32,477 nucleotides of DNA from an uncultured Gemmatimonadaceae bacterium (GTDB taxonomy: Bacteria > Latescibacterota > UBA2968 > UBA8231). The notes beneath the pieces were generated by a model. It was not told the DNA's origin. It did not search any database and worked only from the letters and a program-made list of their open reading frames with translations. Positions within the stretch are counted from its first letter, which is position 1, and each line of letters starts with the position of its first letter. The stretch is from contig CALFPI010000160.1 of assembly GCA_937919035.1 (NCBI GenBank), positions 1 to 32,477 on the forward strand, read 5' to 3'. Of this stretch, positions 1 through 7,299 are shown one piece after another. The position numbers and the translations under genes were made by a program.

Positions 1-1
1 G

Positions 2-1117
2 ACCAGCCAGCCCACAGCACGACGTTCCGTCGTGGTCCATCACGTCGACGGCACGATGGCAGAAATCGATCTGGCCATGTTCGCCGCCACGGGTGACATC
101 CGCAACAACCCCTATGTGAGTATGGGCGATGTCGTGCACGTGGACTTCCGCAAGCAACAGATGTTCGTCTACGGTGCTGTGAATAAAGAGGGTGACCAGG
201 AGTACCGCCCGGGTGATACCATCGACGATCTGATTCGTCTGGCTCGGGGCGTCGCCGGCGACGCGACGCTGGCACATGTGGAAATCTGGCGCTTCGTGCA
301 GGACACGGACTCGACCGTGGTCATTCCGCTGATCCAGCAGGAGACCGGGGTGGTGACGGCGACGATCTCCGACATCAGCAACATCCCCCTGCTGTCAGGT
401 GACATGCTGTTCGTGCGCACACGCTCCGACTGGCGCCAGACGCCGACGGTCTTTGCCCACGGAGAACTGAACTACACGGGCCGCTACCGCATCTCGCGGG
501 GCAAGACCCGGCTCACCGATTTTGTGCGCCAGGCGGGCGGCTTCAACGACAATGCCAACCTTGTCGAAGCTCGCGTCATCCGCACCAAGCATCGTGCCAT
601 CAAAGATCCGGAACTGGCGCGCCTGCAGTCAGCCGTTCAAGCGGGTGGACTCGCCGACCTGACACCGGAAGAACGCGCCTATCTCAAATCCAAGGAACGC
701 GAAGAACGGGGTCGCCTTGCCATCGACTTCGAGAAACTCTTCAACGAAGGGGACGAGTCCCAGGATATCCTCCTCGAAGGTGGCGACGTGGTCTTTGTGC
801 CGGAGAAGCGGCTTACCGTCAGCATGAGCGGTCAATTCCTCAAACCGGGCCTGACGGATTTCGAAGATGGTCGGCGCGCCGGTTACTATCTGGAGCAGGC
901 GGGCGGCTTCAGTTTTGACGCCGACAAATCCGGTACGCGGTTGATCCGAGCCCGTACCGGTCAACGCGAGAAGTTCGATCGCAACCTGATTGTGGAACCG
1001 GGCGACGAGATCTGGGTCCCGGAAAAGGCCTACCGCGACTGGTGGGCCCTCGTGCAGGGGACCATGCGCTCCACGGCTGAAGCCCTCACCCTCATTCTCC
1101 TCGTTCGTGCGATCTGA
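2..1117 (+). CDS. SLBB-domain polysaccharide export protein (Wza/OtnA-like), 5' end outside the window
   Basis: This is the C-terminal part of an outer-membrane polysaccharide export protein. The reading frame is open from base 2 with no stop upstream, so the GTG at 32 is only the first start-like codon and the true start lies beyond the left edge. Three SLBB-type beta-grasp repeats are visible, at about 160-290 (FVYGAVNKEG, then RPGDT), 450-600 (HGELNYTGRY, then RQAGGF) and 818-960 (SMSGQFLKPG, then EQAGGF). The protein ends in a hydrophobic and amphipathic stretch (ALTLILLVRAI), as expected for the membrane-spanning C-terminal helix of Wza-type pores. It is followed after 2 bp by a Wzz-like gene, which supports a role in capsule or exopolysaccharide secretion. 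The missing N-terminus prevents checking for a lipobox. Confidence 0.88.
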   Translation, partial: TSQPTARRSVVVHHVDGTMAEIDLAMFAATGDIRNNPYVSMGDVVHVDFRKQQMFVYGAVNKEGDQEYRPGDTIDDLIRLARGVAGDATLAHVEIWRFVQDTDSTVVIPLIQQETGVVTATISDISNIPLLSGDMLFVRTRSDWRQTPTVFAHGELNYTGRYRISRGKTRLTDFVRQAGGFNDNANLVEARVIRTKHRAIKDPELARLQSAVQAGGLADLTPEERAYLKSKEREERGRLAIDFEKLFNEGDESQDILLEGGDVVFVPEKRLTVSMSGQFLKPGLTDFEDGRRAGYYLEQAGGFSFDADKSGTRLIRARTGQREKFDRNLIVEPGDEIWVPEKAYRDWWALVQGTMRSTAEALTLILLVRAI

Positions 1118-1119
1118 TC

Positions 1120-2331
1120 ATGAATCGAACTGACACCGACCGCACTCGTATTGACGTTCTCGACCTGCTCGCGGCGCTGATCGCGGGCCGGCGCTTCATA
1201 CTCGGCGGCACCATCGTCGTCTGCCTCGCCGCTGCCGCCCTCAGCTTCACCCTCGAGGAAGAGTACGAGGCTGTTGTCCAGCTGCTGCCGCCAAAGGAGC
1301 AGAAGCAGGGCTTCGGTTTTGCTGATCTGTTGTCCGATCTGCCGATCCCCTCCCTGCGCCTGGGAGAGAAGGGCACCCCTGCCGACATTTTCATCGCCAT
1401 TCTACAGAGTCCAACACTGCGCCGGCAGATGGTCGAACACTTCGATCTGCGGGCGAAGTACGATACGGACAGCATCGAAGACGCCATCGACGCCCTCGAG
1501 AAACGCACCGAGATCGGCAAGAGCGAGCAGGGCACGATCATGATCTCGGTCCTGGCCCGCGACCCGCAGCTGGCGGCGGACATGGCCAATCAGTACGTGT
1601 TGTTCCTCGATACCACGAACATCCGCTTGTCACAGGAGACGGCAGGTGCACGTTTCGGCTTCATCTCCAAGCTCGAGGCCCAGGAAAACCTGAAGCTGGA
1701 TGACGAACTGGCCCGCCTGCAGACCTTCCAGGAGGAGCACAACGCGATCTCCATCGAGGACCAGGCACGCGCCACCATTCGCGCCGCCTCGGAGATGCAG
1801 AGCGCCGCCATGGAGCTTGTCATCAAGCGCCGCAGTCTGCTGCTCTCCGGCTTCTCCCCGGGACACCCGGAGGTCAAGCGCCTCGAGAAGGAACTGTTGA
1901 TGCGCCAGGAGGCGCTCGTCTTCATCCGCGACGGCTCCGATGTAGACCTGCCCGCACGCTCCGCGACGGGCCAGGCTCTGTTGGAAGGACTGTTTCTCGA
2001 GGAGAACCTGTTTCTGCCACTGCGGCGGATCCCGGAGGTGGCGCACAACTATCAGAACATCGAGAAGGACGTGCTCGTACAGGCGGCGTTGATGAAGATG
2101 CTTCTCGAGCAGAAGGCGGAGGCCCTGATCGAGAAGGACAACAACACCTCCACGGTGCAACTGCTCGACAAGGCCCAGGCGCCGGAAAAACCATCCCGTC
2201 CCCGGCGGCTGCTGATGGTCTTCATCGCCGGTGTATTGAGCTTCTTCAGCTGCACGGTGTATGTGCTCGGCGCCGTCTACGTCAGAGCTCTGGCCGATCG
2301 CTGGCGCAGCGAGTTCACCGGTCGTGTCTGA
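1120..2331 (+). CDS. Wzz/GNVR-type polysaccharide chain-length determinant (co-polymerase)
   Basis: Inner-membrane co-polymerase that sets chain length and couples polymerisation to export of a surface polysaccharide. Residues about 26-44 form the first membrane helix and 364-388 the second, with a large, mostly helical periplasmic part between them. A Wzz-like stretch (SVLARDPQLAADMANQYV) sits in the first half. A GNVR-like stretch precedes the second helix: NYQNIEKDVLVQAALMKMLL, then a proline-rich VQLLDKAQAPEKPSRPRR segment. There is no cytoplasmic tyrosine-kinase domain after the second helix, so this is a kinase-less type of about normal length (403 residues). The ATG begins 2 bp after the stop of the SLBB gene, consistent with co-translation. 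Confidence 0.87.
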   Translation: MNRTDTDRTRIDVLDLLAALIAGRRFILGGTIVVCLAAAALSFTLEEEYEAVVQLLPPKEQKQGFGFADLLSDLPIPSLRLGEKGTPADIFIAILQSPTLRRQMVEHFDLRAKYDTDSIEDAIDALEKRTEIGKSEQGTIMISVLARDPQLAADMANQYVLFLDTTNIRLSQETAGARFGFISKLEAQENLKLDDELARLQTFQEEHNAISIEDQARATIRAASEMQSAAMELVIKRRSLLLSGFSPGHPEVKRLEKELLMRQEALVFIRDGSDVDLPARSATGQALLEGLFLEENLFLPLRRIPEVAHNYQNIEKDVLVQAALMKMLLEQKAEALIEKDNNTSTVQLLDKAQAPEKPSRPRRLLMVFIAGVLSFFSCTVYVLGAVYVRALADRWRSEFTGRV

Positions 2332-2337
2332 GGCGTT

Positions 2338-2781
2338 GTGACTGCACTGGTCGTGCGCGTCGTGCGCGATACCACCAATGAACTGCCCGCGTATGAGACA
2401 CTCGCCAGCGCCGGACTCGACCTGCGCGCTCACCTCGACGCGTCGGTGACGCTGGCGCCGGGGGCCCGGGCTTTGATTCCCACGGGCCTGCGCCTCGAGA
2501 TCCCCACGGGGTATGAGGGCCAGGTGCGGCCGCGCAGTGGCCTTGCCCTCAAGTGCGGGGTGACGGTACTCAATGCGCCGGGAACGATCGACGCCGACTA
2601 CCGCGGCGATGTGGGTGTCATTCTCATCAATCTGTCCACCGAGGAGCAGCACATCGAGCCCGGGGATCGCATCGCCCAGCTCGTGTTCGCTCCGGTGACG
2701 CAGGCCCGGTGGGAAGAGGCGACCCAGTTGGGCTCGTCCGACCGCGGCACAGGTGGTTTCGGTTCCACGGGAACACGCTGA
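2338..2781 (+). CDS. dut: Deoxyuridine 5'-triphosphate nucleotidohydrolase (dUTPase)
   Basis: Hydrolyses dUTP to dUMP and pyrophosphate, keeping uracil out of DNA and feeding dTMP synthesis. All five trimeric-dUTPase motifs are present in order: SAGLDLRA (motif 1), RPRSGLA (2), [13 protein letters not shown] (3, with the base-contacting tyrosine), GDRIAQLV (4) and the C-terminal P-loop-like [10 protein letters not shown] (5). The length of 147 residues is normal. The start is GTG, 6 bp after the Wzz stop; no good ATG exists in frame. Genes for this enzyme often sit next to coaBC/dfp, so its place at the end of a polysaccharide operon is unusual but not informative about function. Confidence 0.96.
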   Translation: MTALVVRVVRDTTNELPAYETLASAGLDLRAHLDASVTLAPGARALIPTGLRLEIPTGYEGQVRPRSGLALKCGVTVLNAPGTIDADYRGDVGVILINLSTEEQHIEPGDRIAQLVFAPVTQARWEEATQLGSSDRGTGGFGSTGTR

Positions 2782-2900
2782 CGCGCCCGCGGACGAGCGC
2801 AGCAGTTTGCGGCATGGAGGAGTAGTGCTCGTACACACGGGCCATGTGGGCTCTGGCTGAGCCTGGCCGCAGCATCTCCAATAAAGCTCGAGAGCAGGTC

Positions 2901-2938
2901 CTGCCGCCCGGCAGCCGACGCTTCGCCAGAGGCGGCAG
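2901..2938. terminator. Inverted repeat in the convergent gap between dut and the PhyH gene
   Basis: CTGCCGCC at 2901-2908 and GGCGGCAG at 2931-2938 form a perfect 8-bp stem with a 22-nt, partly self-pairing loop. It is the only strong secondary structure in the 159-bp gap between two convergent genes (2782-2940) and ends 2 bp before the minus-strand stop. There is no U-tract on either side, so a role as an intrinsic terminator is only plausible. No open reading frame in this gap looks real. Confidence 0.35.
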
Positions 2939-2940
2939 CC

Positions 2941-3699
2941 TCAACTAGCGTATTGCACCCCACGGACGACGGGCATGTTCTCTGCCGGCTCGGACTCGCG
3001 GCTGCCCCCGAGGGGCCGGGCGTTGGCATCCATGAAATGAATCGCCAGGGCCCGACGTCCAAGGGTGGTGGTATTGGCCAGCGTACGGTGCGGCATGGCA
3101 CCATGATGGAACATCACCTGGCCGCCAGCGAGTTCCAGAGGGATTGCCAGAGTCGCATCCACGCCGGTCATGGCGTAACCCGATCCAAGCGCTTCGTGCT
3201 CGCGCAGGCGGTCGTGTTGTCGAGGCAACACCCACATGCAACCGTTGTCCACGGTCACCGCGTCGACAGGCAGCCAGCAGGAAACTACCGGCCGCTCGCC
3301 ACTGACACGGAAGTAGTAGTCGTCCTGATGCCAGTGGACCTCGCCGCCCGTATGCGGCGGCTTGTACAGGCCCTGACACAGAATCACTTTGAGGTTCGAC
3401 CCGACGAGAGACTCGACGCGATCGAGAATACGCGCATCACGGACGAGACGGGAAAACAGCGGGTGTTGCAGATGCGCCGCCCGGATCTGGAACACCTGGG
3501 TCGATGTGCCGTCAGGCAGCTGGCCGTCACGGATGCTGGCGAGCTTGCCTGCCGCCTCGAGTTCGCGCAGACACGTGCAGTAGGCGGCGCCGAATGCCTC
3601 GACTTCGTCGGCACCGAAGAGGACCTCATCCACCAGGTATCCCTCCTGCTGGAACCAGGCCACCTGGGCTGCAGACAATCCCCGCTTTTGGTCACCCAT
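2941..3699 (-). CDS. Phytanoyl-CoA dioxygenase (PhyH) family protein, Fe(II)/2-oxoglutarate type (second of pair)
   Basis: Predicted non-haem iron, 2-oxoglutarate-dependent oxygenase of the PhyH superfamily; the substrate is unknown. The 252-residue protein carries the first metal motif H124-x-D126 in VHWHQDDYYF, a distal histidine candidate H204 (GAMPHRTLAN) and R215/R216 to bind the 2-oxoglutarate carboxylate. The ATG at 3699 was chosen over upstream frame extension because it overlaps the stop of the preceding PhyH gene by 8 bp (3692-3699), a typical coupling arrangement, and because the protein then begins with family-like helices (LSAAQVAWFQQEGYLV). The two PhyH proteins are clearly diverged from each other, so they probably act on successive intermediates rather than being recent duplicates. 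Confidence 0.88.
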   Translation of the reverse strand: MGDQKRGLSAAQVAWFQQEGYLVDEVLFGADEVEAFGAAYCTCLRELEAAGKLASIRDGQLPDGTSTQVFQIRAAHLQHPLFSRLVRDARILDRVESLVGSNLKVILCQGLYKPPHTGGEVHWHQDDYYFRVSGERPVVSCWLPVDAVTVDNGCMWVLPRQHDRLREHEALGSGYAMTGVDATLAIPLELAGGQVMFHHGAMPHRTLANTTTLGRRALAIHFMDANARPLGGSRESEPAENMPVVRGVQYAS

Positions 3700-4501
3700 A
3701 GAAGGTTTGCACAAGGTCCGCTGCCTTGCCCTCGACGGTTGCTGGATCGAGTGCACCAGGGCCGAAGAGGATGGGGAAGGACTGCCCTGTGTCCCGCGTG
3801 CAGGTGGCGGCACTCATGTACGTTGCACTGAAGGCGCGGCGAGGTGCGGCGGTGGGGTTCGTACCGGACCTGTGCAACAGCAGATTGTGCAACAGAATCG
3901 CCTCCCCTGCCGACGCCGGCAGATCGATGACATACTCCGGGCGGGCGTAGATCCCCTGTTCGTCCTCGGCAAGAAAATGACGCTCGTTGAGGACGCCGTG
4001 CAGATGACTGCCCGGCACAATCTGCATGCAGCCGTTGGCCGTTGTCGCCTCGTCGAGTGCCGTCCACACCGTGGTGATCGGATCGGTGTCGATGCCCCAG
4101 CCACTGCCCACATCCTGATGCCAGGGCAACTCCTGGTGCCATCGGGCGGGCTTGTTCATGAACATGGAACGAAACACCGAGACATGATCACCTACACAGC
4201 GATGCGCGATCCCGGCAAAAACGGGATGCTGCATGTACGCCAGGAACAGCGGATCCTGTTCGAGATCATCGATCCGCCGGTAGGACAGCGTCGGGACTTG
4301 GCACCCCATGGTTCGCCGCAACTGCCCCGTCGCCTCCTCGAACAGCTGCAAGCGCATGTTCGCATAGCGCACATGCCCCAACATGATGGCATCGATGCGC
4401 TGCTGCAGACCAGCCAGTTGGGCCGCTGAAGCCACCTTGCCCAGACGCAGATACCCCTGTGCCTGAAAACGCTCGTGGGCAGAATCGTCGAATGGAATCA
4501 C
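3692..4501 (-). CDS. Phytanoyl-CoA dioxygenase (PhyH) family protein (first of pair)
   Basis: A second Fe(II)/2-oxoglutarate oxygenase of the PhyH type, 269 residues. The facial triad is visible as H128-x-D130 (LPWHQDVGSGW) and H210 (LLLHRSGTN), with R221/R222 as the likely co-substrate ligand. A family-typical segment, GCMQIVPGSH, follows the first motif. The N-terminus (HERFQAQGYLRL) matches the usual opening helix and turn of PhyH proteins, so the ATG at 4501 is convincing. It lies 4 bp after the stop of the MoaD/ThiS-like gene and overlaps the next PhyH gene by 8 bp. The three genes are very probably one transcript. The substrate cannot be deduced. Confidence 0.9.
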   Translation of the reverse strand: MIPFDDSAHERFQAQGYLRLGKVASAAQLAGLQQRIDAIMLGHVRYANMRLQLFEEATGQLRRTMGCQVPTLSYRRIDDLEQDPLFLAYMQHPVFAGIAHRCVGDHVSVFRSMFMNKPARWHQELPWHQDVGSGWGIDTDPITTVWTALDEATTANGCMQIVPGSHLHGVLNERHFLAEDEQGIYARPEYVIDLPASAGEAILLHNLLLHRSGTNPTAAPRRAFSATYMSAATCTRDTGQSFPILFGPGALDPATVEGKAADLVQTFYG

Positions 4502-4505
4502 GGCC

Positions 4506-4778
4506 TTACCCCCCGCTCATGGCAGGAAGAAAATGCACCTCGCTCGCCTCCTCCACCTTGCGCCGCAACCCCTCGGGGGAGATCTCGCCATCGACGGAGA
4601 CGGCCATATCAGCACGAATCCGGTCGTTTCCGGGATCTATGATGCGTTGGCGAAAGCCCGGATACTGCGCTTCCAGGGCGTCGATGACCTGTCGTACCGT
4701 GGCGCCCGCCACTTCTACCTGTACAACTCCTGCTGTCAGTTTCTCGCGCCAGGGCGCAGGTACCCAGACCAGGGCCAC
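4506..4778 (-). CDS. MoaD/ThiS-family sulfur-carrier-like protein
   Basis: Small beta-grasp protein of about 90 residues ending in the diagnostic Gly-Gly tail (FLPAMSGG). In MoaD and ThiS this tail is adenylated and converted to a thiocarboxylate to donate sulfur. The family's central segment is visible (ATVRQVIDALEAQYPGFRQ), followed by the usual VSVDGE-type strand. I chose the GTG at 4778, giving MALVWVPAPWREKL, because the frame further upstream is low-complexity and reaches into the terminator region of the preceding gene. No clear Shine-Dalgarno precedes it, so the start is uncertain. No MoeB/ThiF activator or MoaE partner is encoded in the window. It is followed immediately by two PhyH oxygenases, which is not a cofactor-synthesis context. 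Confidence 0.78.
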   Translation of the reverse strand: MALVWVPAPWREKLTAGVVQVEVAGATVRQVIDALEAQYPGFRQRIIDPGNDRIRADMAVSVDGEISPEGLRRKVEEASEVHFLPAMSGG

Positions 4779-4914
4779 GGTCAGCAGGCCAACGGGACGG
4801 CCAGGAGGATCGGCGGAGAACCCGGAACCTTGCAGGTGCGATCGCTGCCGTGGCGAATCTGACCGTTGCCTGACACTGTCATGGTAGCAGACCTCTCCGT
4901 ACAGGAACCTGAAC

Positions 4915-4946
4915 AAAAAAGCGCCGAACCCGGTTGGGTCCGGCGC
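4915..4946 (-). terminator. Intrinsic terminator after the molybdenum-hydroxylase small subunit
   Basis: Read on the minus strand, GCGCCGGACCC (4946-4936), a 4-nt loop and GGGTTCGGCGC (4931-4921) form an 11-position stem with a single mismatch. Six U residues follow (4920-4915). It lies about 60 bp beyond the stop of the 2Fe-2S subunit gene. It separates that operon from the downstream MoaD-like gene, whose transcription must then start within about 4779-4914 or come from read-through. Confidence 0.85.
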
Positions 4947-5004
4947 CTGTCACCGTTAAGCCTATCAGGGTTGCAGCTGTAGCCGTTGAGACTCTTGTGG
5001 AGAC

Positions 5005-5475
5005 TCAGTTCTCCTGGCCGGCGGCATCCAACACGGCACGAACGATCTTGTCGTAGCCGGTGCAGCGGCACAGGTTGCCAGCCAGCCAGTGGCGTACTTC
5101 GTGTTCGGTCGGGTTCGGATTTGCTTCGAGCAGGGCCTTGCTGGCCACCAGAAATCCAGGTGTACAGATGCCACATTGCAGACCGGCATGCTCGAGAAAC
5201 TTCTGCTGCAGGGGGTGCAGACCGTCGGGACCAGCGACACCCTCGACCGTGACGATCTGCTTGCCTTCGGCCTCGACGGCCAACACCAGGCAGGAGTCGA
5301 CCAGCACACCATCGAGTGTGATCGAGCAGGCGCCGCAGTTGCCATCGTTACAGCCTTCCTTGGTACCGGTGAAACCGAGATCTTCGCGCAGCACCTCCAA
5401 CAGACTCTGCCGGGCCTCGCAAAGGAACTCCTGGGGCTCCCCGTTGATCGTGCATGAAATGTGAATCTTGCTCAT
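5005..5475 (-). CDS. 2Fe-2S subunit of a molybdenum hydroxylase (xanthine/CO dehydrogenase small-subunit family)
   Basis: Electron-transfer subunit with two [2Fe-2S] clusters. The plant-ferredoxin-type N-terminal domain has C42, C47, C50 and C62 (GCNDGNCGAC, then DSC). The helical C-terminal domain has C101, C104, C136 and C138 (QCGIC and CRC), which is the complete set for the family. The length of 156 residues is normal. The ATG lies 15 bp after the FAD-subunit stop and is preceded by AAGGA. A terminator follows directly. The gene for the large molybdopterin subunit, which would normally sit next to it, is absent, so the substrate (CO, purine, aldehyde, aromatic or other) cannot be named. 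Confidence 0.93.
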   Translation of the reverse strand: MSKIHISCTINGEPQEFLCEARQSLLEVLREDLGFTGTKEGCNDGNCGACSITLDGVLVDSCLVLAVEAEGKQIVTVEGVAGPDGLHPLQQKFLEHAGLQCGICTPGFLVASKALLEANPNPTEHEVRHWLAGNLCRCTGYDKIVRAVLDAAGQEN

Positions 5476-5490
5476 GTCGGAATCTCGTCC

Positions 5491-6429
5491 TTACGACAAC
5501 GTGTAAACGGGGTGGGCGCTTTCGTGTTCCTGCACGGCATTGGGGACGTGCTCCCCGCGGGCGCGCTTCACGGCACCAATCAGGGCCCGCTTCGTCAGCA
5601 CACCCACCAGGTGGGTGCGGTACTCGGCAGGGCCACGCATATCAGAGATCGGCTTCGCCACGCTTTTGGCCGCCTCGGCGGCGGCGAGAATGCTCTCCTC
5701 ACTTACCGACTGCCCTTCGAGGGAGGCGCCGGCGGCGCTGGCGAAAATCGGCGTGGGTCCCACGGCGGCAAGAGCGATGCGCACCCGCTTGAAGGTCTGC
5801 GCCTTGCCCCGACCCGCGAGCTCGACACAGGCACCCACACCAACAACGGCGATGTCCATCTCATTGCGTGGGATGAAACGCAGATAGTGGGCACCTGTAT
5901 TGCTCTTGCTCTGCGGGATCTGAATGCAAACGAGCATCTCTCCCGGTTGTAATGCGTTACGCCCCGGCGACACACAGAACTCCTCCACAGGAATCTTGCG
6001 CTTGCCCTGTGGTCCCTGGATCTCGGCGATCGCGCCATAGGCGATCAAGGCCGGGATCGAATCGGCGCTGGGAGAGGCGTTGCACAGATTGCCACCCAGG
6101 GTTGCCCGTCCCTGAATCTGGATGCCGCCGATGATCATGGCAGCATCAACGATCCCGGGATAGCGCTCGATGACATCAGAGTTGTGATAGATGATGTGAC
6201 AGGGGACAGCGGCACCGATGCGCAGTCCCTTGCGTGGGCTGAAGGTCAACTCATTGACCTCTGGAATCTTCTTGATATCAACGACGCGCTCTGGCTGGTA
6301 GCGCCGACCGCGCATTTGCACGATCAGGTCGGTGCCTCCTGCCAGGACCCGCGCGTTCTCACCCTTCTCCGCCAGCAGCTTTACTGCATCTCGCAGTGTT
6401 GCAGGGGCAGTGTATTCGAAGTCCTTCAA
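5491..6429 (-). CDS. FAD-binding subunit of a molybdenum hydroxylase (CoxM-like)
   Basis: Medium subunit that carries FAD and passes electrons from the 2Fe-2S clusters to the acceptor. The two flavin-binding motifs are present: AGGTD at residues 30-34 and TLGGNLCNASPSADS at 110-124. A CO_deh_flav_C-like region (RNEMDIAVVGVG) follows. The 312-residue length includes a tail of about 20 residues beyond the usual end. The start codon is TTG at 6429, with GGGAG about 8 bp upstream; no better ATG is in frame. It is the first gene after a well-formed promoter (6485-6512) and is divergent from the TetR regulator. Confidence 0.92.
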   Translation of the reverse strand: MKDFEYTAPATLRDAVKLLAEKGENARVLAGGTDLIVQMRGRRYQPERVVDIKKIPEVNELTFSPRKGLRIGAAVPCHIIYHNSDVIERYPGIVDAAMIIGGIQIQGRATLGGNLCNASPSADSIPALIAYGAIAEIQGPQGKRKIPVEEFCVSPGRNALQPGEMLVCIQIPQSKSNTGAHYLRFIPRNEMDIAVVGVGACVELAGRGKAQTFKRVRIALAAVGPTPIFASAAGASLEGQSVSEESILAAAEAAKSVAKPISDMRGPAEYRTHLVGVLTKRALIGAVKRARGEHVPNAVQEHESAHPVYTLS

Positions 6430-6484
6430 CGCCTCAGCTCCCTCTCAGGTTCTCTCACGGGCCCGACATGTTCTTGAGGCCGGA

Positions 6485-6512
6485 AAGATATCGGGTCCAT
6501 GGAGGCTGTCAA
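6485..6512 (-). promoter_or_regulatory. Sigma-70-like promoter for the molybdenum-hydroxylase genes
   Basis: On the minus strand a perfect -35 box TTGACA (6512-6507) is followed by a 16-bp spacer and a -10 box TATCTT (6490-6485, four of six consensus bases). The expected transcript start near 6478 gives a leader of about 50 nt before the TTG start at 6429, with a good Shine-Dalgarno. It lies 60-90 bp from the twin palindrome at 6575-6603, so direct control by the TetR protein is possible but not obvious. Confidence 0.65.
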
Positions 6513-6574
6513 CCTGAACAACCAATACCGCATGCTTCTTCTGCGGTTGCGGTCGACGTGACGGCGCGTACATT

Positions 6575-6603
6575 AAACGTATGTTTGATTCAAACGTTCG
6601 TTT
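6575..6603. promoter_or_regulatory. Twin AAAC-N4-GTTT palindromes, likely operator of the PsrA-like TetR regulator
   Basis: Two near-identical inverted repeats, AAACGTATGTTT (6575-6586) and AAACGTTCGTTT (6592-6603), are spaced 17 bp centre to centre with 5 bp between them. They end 24 bp before the ATG of the TetR gene, so a bound repressor would block transcription of the regulator-plus-pump operon. The half-site matches the published consensus for Pseudomonas PsrA (AAAC, a spacer of 2-4 bp, GTTT), and the TetR protein itself resembles PsrA in its DNA-binding domain. No strong -35/-10 pair is visible here; the best weak one is TTGCGG (6547-6552) with TACATT (6569-6574). Confidence 0.72.
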
Positions 6604-6627
6604 TATCCTCCTGCCGAGATTTCACTG

Positions 6628-7299
6628 ATGAGCAAGGAACAGACGCGGGCTCGATTGCTCGATGCTGCAGAGAGGCTTTTTGCCGAAAATGGCTTCGATG
6701 GCACTTCCCTGCGTACGATCACGTCCGCCGCCGATGCCAACCTGGCAGCCGTCAACTACCACTTCCAGTCCAAGGAAGGCCTGATCGCCGCCGTTTTCAG
6801 CCGCCGCATCGAGCCGCTGAACCAGGAACGTATCACCCGTCTGGATCAAGCGATCCGCGCCGCCGCCCCCGCCCCGCCAGATCTGGAGGACATCCTCCGT
6901 GCTTTCCTGCTGCCAACGCTGAGGCTTCGGGGGACGGCAGATGGGCTGGAGGCAGGGCATTTCCTGCAGTTGCTTGGACGGGTGTTCTCCGACCCTGGAT
7001 CAATCAAGGCTGTCGTCTTGAGCCAGTTCCGCCCGACAGCACAGCGCTTTCTCGAGGTTCTCTCACAGGCCCTGCCCCAGTTGCCCCGTCCGGAGCTTCT
7101 CTGGCGTCTGCACTTCCTCATTGGCAGTCTGGCTCATGCTCATGCTGCCGGTGAGTTGATCCGGCTCATGTCGGCCGGCGCCTGTGACCCTGATGATGGT
7201 GAAGGGGTTCTACAGCACCTGACGACCTTCGCCGCCGCCGGCTTCCGCGCCCCGCATACGCGGCCTGCGCCACAGAAAGCGAGTATGGTCAATCCATGA
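6628..7299 (+). CDS. TetR/AcrR-family transcriptional regulator, PsrA-like
   Basis: One-component repressor with an N-terminal TetR helix-turn-helix (residues about 10-56; LLDAAERLFAENGF, then NLAAVNYHFQSKEGLIAAVF). This segment is strikingly like that of PsrA, a TetR protein that in Pseudomonas binds long-chain fatty acids. The C-terminal ligand domain is of normal size (223 residues in all). The ATG at 6628 directly follows the twin operator region, which implies autoregulation. Its stop overlaps the start of the outer-membrane lipoprotein gene by 4 bp (ATGA), so the regulator is the first gene of the efflux operon. The ligand is not known; fatty acid or amphiphile is an inference from the PsrA resemblance. 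Confidence 0.9.
   Translation: MSKEQTRARLLDAAERLFAENGFDGTSLRTITSAADANLAAVNYHFQSKEGLIAAVFSRRIEPLNQERITRLDQAIRAAAPAPPDLEDILRAFLLPTLRLRGTADGLEAGHFLQLLGRVFSDPGSIKAVVLSQFRPTAQRFLEVLSQALPQLPRPELLWRLHFLIGSLAHAHAAGELIRLMSAGACDPDDGEGVLQHLTTFAAAGFRAPHTRPAPQKASMVNP

Noticed and set aside
1630-2838. Minus-strand open frame of 402 codons opposite the Wzz-like gene and dut
   Set aside because: Antisense to two clearly identified genes; composition is that of a shadow frame.
4871-4881. Perfect 11-bp palindrome TGACACTGTCA upstream of the MoaD-like gene
   Set aside because: Short, single copy and about 90 bp from the start codon. No matching regulator or repeat elsewhere, so not enough to call an operator.
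4781-4883. ATG at 4883 on the minus strand as the start of the MoaD-like gene
   Set aside because: It is in a different frame, which runs into a stop just before the beta-grasp sequence begins; using it would require a frameshift.
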